Assembly (NCBI GenBank): GCA_014841595.1
Contig: JACYUE010000001.1
Location: 2,654,996-2,718,995, forward strand
DNA length: 64,000 nucleotides
Reading direction: 5' to 3'
DNA from: Oxalobacteraceae sp. CFBP 8761
GTDB lineage: Bacteria; Pseudomonadota; Gammaproteobacteria; Burkholderiales; Burkholderiaceae_D
The notes beneath the pieces are model-generated. The model was not told the origin of the DNA and ran no database searches. It saw only the letters and a program-made list of their open reading frames with translations. A program made the translations under genes and the position numbers. Below are positions 56,893-64,000 of the stretch, one piece after another (position 1 is the stretch's first letter; every line of letters starts with the position of its first letter).

Positions 56893-56916
56893 GAATATCG
56901 TAAGATGACGATATTC
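56893..56916. promoter_or_regulatory. ArsR-type operator dyad
   Basis: GAATATCG (56893-56900) and CGATATTC (56909-56916) are perfect inverted 8-base arms around an 8-base spacer, 35 bases upstream of the ArsR gene. Another CGATAT half-site lies at 56931-56936. This is the expected size and position of an autoregulatory ArsR site controlling the regulator and the downstream oxidoreductase. Confidence 0.7.
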
Positions 56917-56950
56917 GGATCGAAAGATCCCGATATAAAGGAACCACCCG

Positions 56951-57247
56951 ATGGATATCGACGCGATCCACAAGGCCCTGGCCAACCCGGTGCGGCGCCA
57001 GATCCTGCACTGGCTGAAAGATCCGCAGTTGCACTTCAGCGAGCAGGAACACCCGCTCGAGATGGGTGTGTGCTGCAAGCTGATCGACCAGCGCACCGGC
57101 CTGTCGCAATCGACCGTGTCGGCGCACCTGGCCACGCTGCAGCGCACGGGCCTGGTGGGCACGCGCCGGGTCGGCCAGTGGGTTTTTTATCATCGCAACG
57201 AGGAAGCCATTGCGGCCTTCCTCGCCCAATTGAACGACGCAATTTAG
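56951..57247 (+). CDS. ArsR-family transcriptional regulator
   Basis: This 98-aa winged-helix regulator has the ArsR helix-turn-helix in GLSQSTVSAHLATLQRTGLV and the wing in VGQWVFYHRNEEAI. A Cys pair, MGVCC (about residues 36-40), lies just before the recognition helices, a plausible sensor of electrophiles or metals, though the ELCVC motif of arsenic sensors is absent. It precedes the Old Yellow Enzyme gene by nine bases, and a perfect dyad lies upstream, so it probably represses itself and that enzyme. Confidence 0.9.
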   Translation: MDIDAIHKALANPVRRQILHWLKDPQLHFSEQEHPLEMGVCCKLIDQRTGLSQSTVSAHLATLQRTGLVGTRRVGQWVFYHRNEEAIAAFLAQLNDAI

Positions 57248-57256
57248 GAAAACCAG

Positions 57257-58318
57257 ATGACTACCATGTTTGATCCGATCAAGGTCGGCGCCCTCGAATG
57301 GCCAAACCGCATTGTCATGGCGCCGCTGACCCGCTCGCGCGCCGATGCCGGCCGTGTCCCCAATGCCCTGATGGCCGAATACTATGTGCAGCGCGCTTCG
57401 GCGGGCCTGATCCTGTCCGAAGCCACGTCGGTCACCCCGATGGGTGTCGGTTACGCCGACACGCCAGGCATCTGGTCCGATGAGCAGGTCGAAGGCTGGA
57501 AGCTCGTGACTGACGCCGTGCACGCTGCCGGCGGCCGCATCTTTCTGCAGCTGTGGCACGTCGGCCGCATCTCCGACCCGTCGTTCCTGGACGGCCAACT
57601 GCCGGTGGCGCCATCGGCGATCAAGCCAGACGGCCACGTGAGCCTGCTGCGCCCGAAGCGTGAATATGTCACCCCGCGCGCGCTGGACATCGAAGAAATT
57701 CCGGGCATCGTATCGGCCTACCGCAAGGGCGCCGAGAATGCCAAGCTGGCCGGCTTCGACGGCGTGGAAATCCACGGCGCCAATGGCTACCTGCTCGACC
57801 AGTTTCTGCAAGACTCGACCAACCAGCGCACCGACGCGTACGGCGGTTCGATCGAGAACCGCGCGCGCCTGCTGCTGGAAGTAACCGATGCCTGCATCGA
57901 CGTCTGGGGCGCCGACCGCGTCGGCATGCACCTGGCGCCGGCACGCGACTCGCACGATATGGGCGACTCGACGCCGGCTGAGACCTTCGGCTACGTCGCG
58001 CGTGAACTGGGTCGCCGCAAGATCGCGTTCATCTTCACCCGCGAAGGCCAGAGCCCGGATGAACTGGGCCCGATGATCAAGAAAGAATTCGGCGGCGTCT
58101 GGATCGCGAACCAGCAGCTGAGCAAGGAAAAGGCCGAGGAACTGATCGCCAGCGGCACGGCCGATGCCGTCTCGTGGGGCCAGCTGTACATCGCCAACCC
58201 GGACCTGGTGGAACGCCTGCAGCTGAACGCACCGCTCAACAAGCCGAACCCGGACACGTTCTACTATCCGGGCGCGACCGGCTACACCGATTATCCGGCG
58301 CTGCCGGCCACGGTGTAA
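57257..58318 (+). CDS. Old Yellow Enzyme-family NADH:flavin oxidoreductase
   Basis: This 353-aa FMN enzyme reduces activated alkenes, such as enones or N-ethylmaleimide, with NAD(P)H. The TIM-barrel features are in order: RIVMAPLTRSRAD at the N-terminus, LQLWHVGRIS (FMN contact), VEIHGANGYLLDQFL with the substrate-binding H-x-x-N, and the final VSWGQLYIANPDLVERL. The length is typical of NemA/XenB relatives. Being coupled to a Cys-containing ArsR suggests induction by reactive electrophiles. A strong terminator follows. Confidence 0.93.
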   Translation: MTTMFDPIKVGALEWPNRIVMAPLTRSRADAGRVPNALMAEYYVQRASAGLILSEATSVTPMGVGYADTPGIWSDEQVEGWKLVTDAVHAAGGRIFLQLWHVGRISDPSFLDGQLPVAPSAIKPDGHVSLLRPKREYVTPRALDIEEIPGIVSAYRKGAENAKLAGFDGVEIHGANGYLLDQFLQDSTNQRTDAYGGSIENRARLLLEVTDACIDVWGADRVGMHLAPARDSHDMGDSTPAETFGYVARELGRRKIAFIFTREGQSPDELGPMIKKEFGGVWIANQQLSKEKAEELIASGTADAVSWGQLYIANPDLVERLQLNAPLNKPNPDTFYYPGATGYTDYPALPATV

Positions 58319-58375
58319 GCATCCCTTTCTCCGCGCCCTCGCCCGCTATCGCCGGCGAGGGGCGGCGCTTCTTCG

Positions 58376-58403
58376 AACAGGACCTGCGGGTCCTGTTTTT
58401 TTT
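58376..58403 (+). terminator. Intrinsic terminator of the ArsR-OYE operon
   Basis: AACAGGACC (58376-58384) pairs with GGTCCTGTT (58389-58397) around a 4-base TGCG loop and is followed by eight or more Ts up to 58403. A second GC hairpin without a T-run (CCCTCGCC at 58336 with GGCGAGGG at 58354) lies just before it. Confidence 0.9.
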
Positions 58404-58407
58404 CGTA

Positions 58408-58442
58408 TTGACGCTTGAATGGAGCATATGTATGCCATATGC
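58408..58442 (+). promoter_or_regulatory. Candidate promoter with overlapping dyad upstream of the M1 peptidase
   Basis: TTGACG (58408-58413) is followed after 17 bases by TATGCC (58431-58436). The -10 region sits inside a perfect inverted repeat, GCATATG (58424-58430) and CATATGC (58436-58442), which could be a repressor site. The promoter would leave a leader of over 100 bases before the GTG start. Confidence 0.4.
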
Positions 58443-58563
58443 ATGCGTGGAAAAAGGATCATCATAATGAGTGTCCAGCCACGAACGTTAGTGATATTCT
58501 TGCGCGATTGTTAGATTGTTACTGCGCGCACGTGTCGATGCGCCTACCGAGAGAGGATTTTCA

Positions 58564-61218
<2,655 letters not shown>

Positions 61219-61225
61219 TCGCCAC

Positions 61226-62002
61226 ATGCTGGCTGCCGGGGTCCTGACGCCGCGCCGCAGGCCCGGCTGGCCGCTTGCGGTCACGCTGGGTCTGCACCTG
61301 CTGCTGGGCTGGTGGTGGTTGCAGGCGACCGGCGTACGGGTGCTGCCGGCGGTTGTGTCGGCGCCCCGTGAATTCATCGTGGTAGCGGTGTTGGCGCCTG
61401 CGCCTTCCCGTCCTTCCACTGCCCCCGCTGCACCCGCTGCACCCGCTGCCGCAGCGTCACCACGACCGTGCGCAACGCAGGCAATTCCTGCGCGCGCCGT
61501 TCCTGCCGCGCCGACAGTGGCGCCACAACCGCTCACGCCAGCGCCTGCTGACACTGCGCCGCCTGCGGCCACGAGCGAACCTGCTGCAGATCCCTTCCCC
61601 ACCCCGTCCGCCTCAGCACAAGACACCACCGCCCCAGGCGACGACAGCCTGGCCAGCCGCGGCAAACGCACGGCGGGCGCGATCGACCACGAGCTGCGCA
61701 AGGGGAAACTGGCGCCGCTCGATCCGGGCGACAGCAAATGGCAGCGCTTCGCGGAGGCCGTCGGCAATGCCCGCGTGGACACCTCGCGCACGCTGATATC
61801 GGAAAGTTATACGGCGCCGGACGGGGTTGTCGTGTACCGCTTCCGCCTGGGCGGGCGCACCTGGTGTCGCACCGGCGGCGACATCAGGCCGAGCCCGTTC
61901 GGCGCCCAGGCTGGCGGCGCAGCGCTGTTCGACAAGGCCGGTGGTGGCGGCTTCGCTGGCACGGTCCGATGCCCGACCCGGGTAGTGTTCAAACCCGACT
62001 GA
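61226..62002 (+). CDS. TonB-like membrane-anchored proline-rich protein, paralogue 2
   Basis: This 258-aa protein has an N-terminal membrane helix (about 15-33, PLAVTLGLHLLLGWWW), a long Pro/Ala-rich stretch (about 50-130), and a C-terminal domain with GAIDHELRKGKLAP followed by FRLGGRTWCR. It shares this plan with the protein at 21474-22205. It starts seven bases after the aminopeptidase gene and is probably cotranscribed with it. It may span the periplasm, but there is no classical TonB C-terminal domain and no ExbBD gene nearby. Confidence 0.6.
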   Translation: MLAAGVLTPRRRPGWPLAVTLGLHLLLGWWWLQATGVRVLPAVVSAPREFIVVAVLAPAPSRPSTAPAAPAAPAAAASPRPCATQAIPARAVPAAPTVAPQPLTPAPADTAPPAATSEPAADPFPTPSASAQDTTAPGDDSLASRGKRTAGAIDHELRKGKLAPLDPGDSKWQRFAEAVGNARVDTSRTLISESYTAPDGVVVYRFRLGGRTWCRTGGDIRPSPFGAQAGGAALFDKAGGGGFAGTVRCPTRVVFKPD

Positions 62003-62096
62003 GCCACTGACAGGCCGCACAGTCGCCGTCCACCGTCACGCTGCCCTGCCGTAAAATGGCCGCTTGCGGCGCTCTGCCGCTTACGGAGACAACACA

Positions 62097-62549
62097 TTGG
62101 ACTGGGATTATCCGCAACCGTTCATCCTGGCGGTGACGCCGCAGGCCGGCGACATCGATGGCCTGAACCACACCAACAATGCCGTGTACGTGCGCTGGTG
62201 CGAGCAGGCCGGCTGGGCGCACTCCGACAGCCTCGGCCTGTCACTCGACGACTACCGGCGCCTCGACCGGGCGATGGCGATCCGGCGCGGCGAATACGAT
62301 TACCTGCTGCCGACGTTCGTCGGCGAAGCGCTGCGCCTGGCCACCTGGCTCGTTGGCGGCGACGGCAAGCTGTCGATGGAACGGCGCTTCCAGCTCGTGC
62401 GCGACAGCGATGGTGCCACGGTGCTGCGCGGGCGCTGGGACCTGGTCTGCATCGAACTCTCGAGCGGCCGGCCGCGCCGCATGCCCGCCGAATTCCTGGA
62501 CACGTACATGCCGGTGATCGTGGGCGGCCTGCCTACAGGATCTCGCTGA
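62097..62549 (+). CDS. 4HBT-family acyl-CoA thioesterase
   Basis: This 150-aa hotdog-fold protein begins at TTG (62097) with GGAG eight bases upstream; an earlier in-frame TTG at 62064 has no ribosome site. The hallmark QAGDIDGLNHTNNAVYVRW carries the catalytic Asp/His region of the YbgC/FadM-like group. It should hydrolyse short or medium acyl-CoA esters. Its 3' end overlaps the convergent arsC gene by 17 bases. Confidence 0.87.
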   Translation: MDWDYPQPFILAVTPQAGDIDGLNHTNNAVYVRWCEQAGWAHSDSLGLSLDDYRRLDRAMAIRRGEYDYLLPTFVGEALRLATWLVGGDGKLSMERRFQLVRDSDGATVLRGRWDLVCIELSSGRPRRMPAEFLDTYMPVIVGGLPTGSR

Positions 62550-62886
62550 CGCGCGTGAATGGCCGGCACAGTCGCACACCCTTGGGTGTCACGACAAATG
62601 GCCGCTCGATCAGAATCGGATGCGCGACCATCGCGTCCAGCAGCGCAGCGTCGCTGGTGCCCGGCTGGTCCAGCCCCAATTCGGTGAAGACCGCTTCCTT
62701 GCTGCGCACGGCCTCCCGCACCGTGATGCCTGCATCGGCAATCAAGCGGGTCAGCGTGTCACGTGTCGGCGGGTTGGCCAGATAGTCGATGATCTGCGGT
62801 TCATGACAGGCGTCGCGGATGGCGGCCAGCGTGTTGCGCGACGTGCCGCAGCGGGCATTGTGATAAATCGTGATAGCCATGGTCAT
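62533..62886 (-). CDS. arsC: Arsenate reductase (glutaredoxin-type ArsC)
   Basis: This 117-aa protein is of the ArsC/Spx family. The catalytic Cys lies in YHNARCGTSRNTL near residue 13, the ArsC-type Arg in ITVREAVRSKE, and the final Arg in RPFVVTPKGVRLCRP. It should reduce arsenate to arsenite using glutathione and glutaredoxin. No arsR, arsB or acr3 gene is adjacent, so it may be a solitary housekeeping copy. The start could also be the Met two codons later. Confidence 0.92.
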   Translation of the reverse strand: MTMAITIYHNARCGTSRNTLAAIRDACHEPQIIDYLANPPTRDTLTRLIADAGITVREAVRSKEAVFTELGLDQPGTSDAALLDAMVAHPILIERPFVVTPKGVRLCRPFTRVSEIL

Positions 62887-63071
62887 AGCAATGGTGTTTT
62901 TCTATTCATGGTGTGGTGAATCGGACAACGACATGATAACCACAGCGCATACCCGTCACCACTATTTTGCTTGTTCCCCCTTCCGGGCCGGGCTAGAATC
63001 GCACGCTTGATTTTATCGAGCGTAAGAACTGCAGCCGTTGCAGATGACTGACGCCACCCTCCGGAGACCCG

Positions 63072-63704
63072 ATGACCGACTACTTGCTGCGCCCTGCAGC
63101 CCTGCCCACCCTGCGCCAGCGCGCGGCGCTGCGTGTACTGCAGTGCTTCGGCTGGAAGGTGTTCTTCAAACCGTTGCCAGGGCCGCACGGTGTTTGCGTC
63201 ATCTATCCGCATACGTCGAACTGGGATTTCCCGATCGGCCTGCTGGCCACGTGGGCCATGGGCACGCAGTTCAAGTGGCTGGCCAAGGACACGCTGTTCC
63301 GGGGACCGATGGGCCGCCTGATGCGCCACTGGGGCGGCGTCCCGGTCGACCGCCGCGCGCCGATGGGCGCGACGCGCCAGCTGGCTGACACCATGCTCGC
63401 CGCGCCATCGTTCTGGATCGGCATCACGCCGGAAGGCACGCGCGCCTATCGTCCCAACTGGAAAAGCGGCTTCTACCACCTCGCTGTCACGGCCAATGTG
63501 CCGATGGTGCTGGTGCGTTTTGACTATGGCAAGAAAGAGCTGAGCCTGGTCGACACGATGACACCGACCGGTGACGTCGAGCGCGACATGGACGCCATCC
63601 GCGCCGTCTACGTCGGCAGCCAGGCGCTGTACCCGGAGAATGCTGCGCCGATCGTGCTGGCGCCGCCACGCGACGAGCAATCCGCGCAGCGCAAGCGGGC
63701 CTGA
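63072..63704 (+). CDS. PlsC-like acyltransferase
   Basis: This 210-aa protein has the glycerolipid acyltransferase signature: HTSNWDFP (H-x4-D catalytic dyad, about residues 47-52) and ITPEGTRAYRPNWKSG further on, matching the acceptor-binding block. It has no long membrane helix at the N-terminus. It probably acylates a lysophospholipid or 1-acyl-glycerol phosphate at the inner membrane. Confidence 0.87.
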   Translation: MTDYLLRPAALPTLRQRAALRVLQCFGWKVFFKPLPGPHGVCVIYPHTSNWDFPIGLLATWAMGTQFKWLAKDTLFRGPMGRLMRHWGGVPVDRRAPMGATRQLADTMLAAPSFWIGITPEGTRAYRPNWKSGFYHLAVTANVPMVLVRFDYGKKELSLVDTMTPTGDVERDMDAIRAVYVGSQALYPENAAPIVLAPPRDEQSAQRKRA

Positions 63705-63715
63705 ACGCCGCGGGC

Positions 63716-64000
63716 TCAGTCCCGCGGCGGCGAACCCGCCAGCTGGTCCCACGCAATGGCGGCGCTCAGGAACACCTGGCCATCGAGTTTGCCCAACAAG
63801 TCGCTTTCCTTGAGCCGGTCCATGACCGGCCCCTTCACTTCCGCCAGGTGCAGCAGCACCCCGCGCTGGCGTAGCGAACTGATCAGCTCTTCGAGCCCGA
63901 ACAGCGCCGACGTGTCGATCGCATTCACGGCCGACAGCACCAGCACCAGATGGCGCGTCCCCGGATGGGCGACGAGTTCTTCGTCGATGCGCTCGTTGAC
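63716..64000 (-). CDS. SulP-type anion transporter, C-terminal STAS domain (partial)
   Basis: Only the last 94 codons and the stop are in the window; the gene continues past position 64000. The readable part is a STAS domain: HLVLVLSAVNAIDTSAL (with the conserved Ser/Thr region), then LEELISSLRQRGVLLHLAEV and DLLGKLDGQVFLSA. This is the usual C-terminus of SulP sulfate/bicarbonate transporters. A stand-alone STAS protein cannot be excluded from this fragment. Confidence 0.8.
   Translation of the reverse strand, partial: VNERIDEELVAHPGTRHLVLVLSAVNAIDTSALFGLEELISSLRQRGVLLHLAEVKGPVMDRLKESDLLGKLDGQVFLSAAIAWDQLAGSPPRD

Overview
The window is about 64 kb of high-GC DNA packed with short-gap and overlapping genes, typical of a beta-proteobacterial chromosome. 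Several things point to Oxalobacteraceae (Massilia/Duganella/Janthinobacterium-like): a periplasmic aldehyde oxidoreductase of the PaoABC type, SRAP, azoreductase/pirin and Old Yellow Enzyme loci, a TonB-dependent receptor, glycine-zipper and WXXGXW proteins, and dispersed palindromic repeats containing GGGGTCAGGTCTGACATTC. The taxon is an inference from gene content and style; no rRNA or tRNA gene was found. There is no phage or plasmid backbone, CRISPR array or complete insertion sequence.

Layout. 0.1-6.3 kb: paoA-paoB-paoC plus a second full-length paoC paralogue behind a terminator-like hairpin. 6.3-12.0 kb: a diguanylate cyclase with two small membrane proteins, SRAP, a DUF1566-like protein, an M28 peptidase and a membrane metallophosphoesterase. 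12.1-13.0 kb: a glycine-zipper protein, a strong terminator and a tandem pair of 148-bp palindromic repeats. 13.1-18.4 kb: a tightly coupled operon of a Ser/Thr kinase, a divergent SEDS (FtsW/RodA-like) protein with a large extra domain, a two-domain FhaA-like protein and a membrane SH3b protein. 18.5-27.4 kb: a zinc-ribbon membrane protein, an RTX/DUF4214 protein, a TonB-like protein, a pseudo-receiver-GGDEF-EAL protein, a pyruvyltransferase-like protein, a flippase and a GNAT. 27.6-43.1 kb: a second signalling block. A PP2C phosphatase and an FHA protein lie on the plus strand. Facing them on the minus strand is a seven-gene series: a penicillin-binding transpeptidase, a protein with a sigma-region-4-like tail, its overlapping small partner, an SPFH-like protein, a duplicated Lon-like (S16) protein, a zinc-ribbon SPFH protein and a SHOCT-kinase-SUMF1 protein. 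43.3-64 kb: housekeeping and accessory genes, including an S9 peptidase, RNase HI, an HD hydrolase, an MFS exporter, a frameshifted TonB-dependent receptor, psd, LysR/azoR/pirin, an aspartoacylase-like protein, ArsR/OYE, an M1 aminopeptidase, a thioesterase, arsC, an acyltransferase and the end of a SulP transporter.

The most notable feature is that the 13-18 kb and 27-43 kb blocks together contain all the functional classes of the actinobacterial pknA/pknB-pbpA-rodA-pstP-fhaA/fhaB cell-wall locus: kinases, PP2C phosphatase, FHA readers, a SEDS protein and a class-B-like PBP. Here they sit in a Gram-negative, accompanied by SPFH, S16-like, SUMF1 and sigma-like partners that the actinobacterial locus does not have. 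No type VI secretion structural genes are present, so the kinase/phosphatase/FHA set is not explained by T6SS control. I infer a phospho-regulated envelope or peptidoglycan assembly machine split over two loci.

Starts were moved from the longest open frame where a Shine-Dalgarno match, a stop/start overlap or the start of a known domain favoured a downstream codon; these choices are stated per gene. All similarity statements are from reading motifs by eye.
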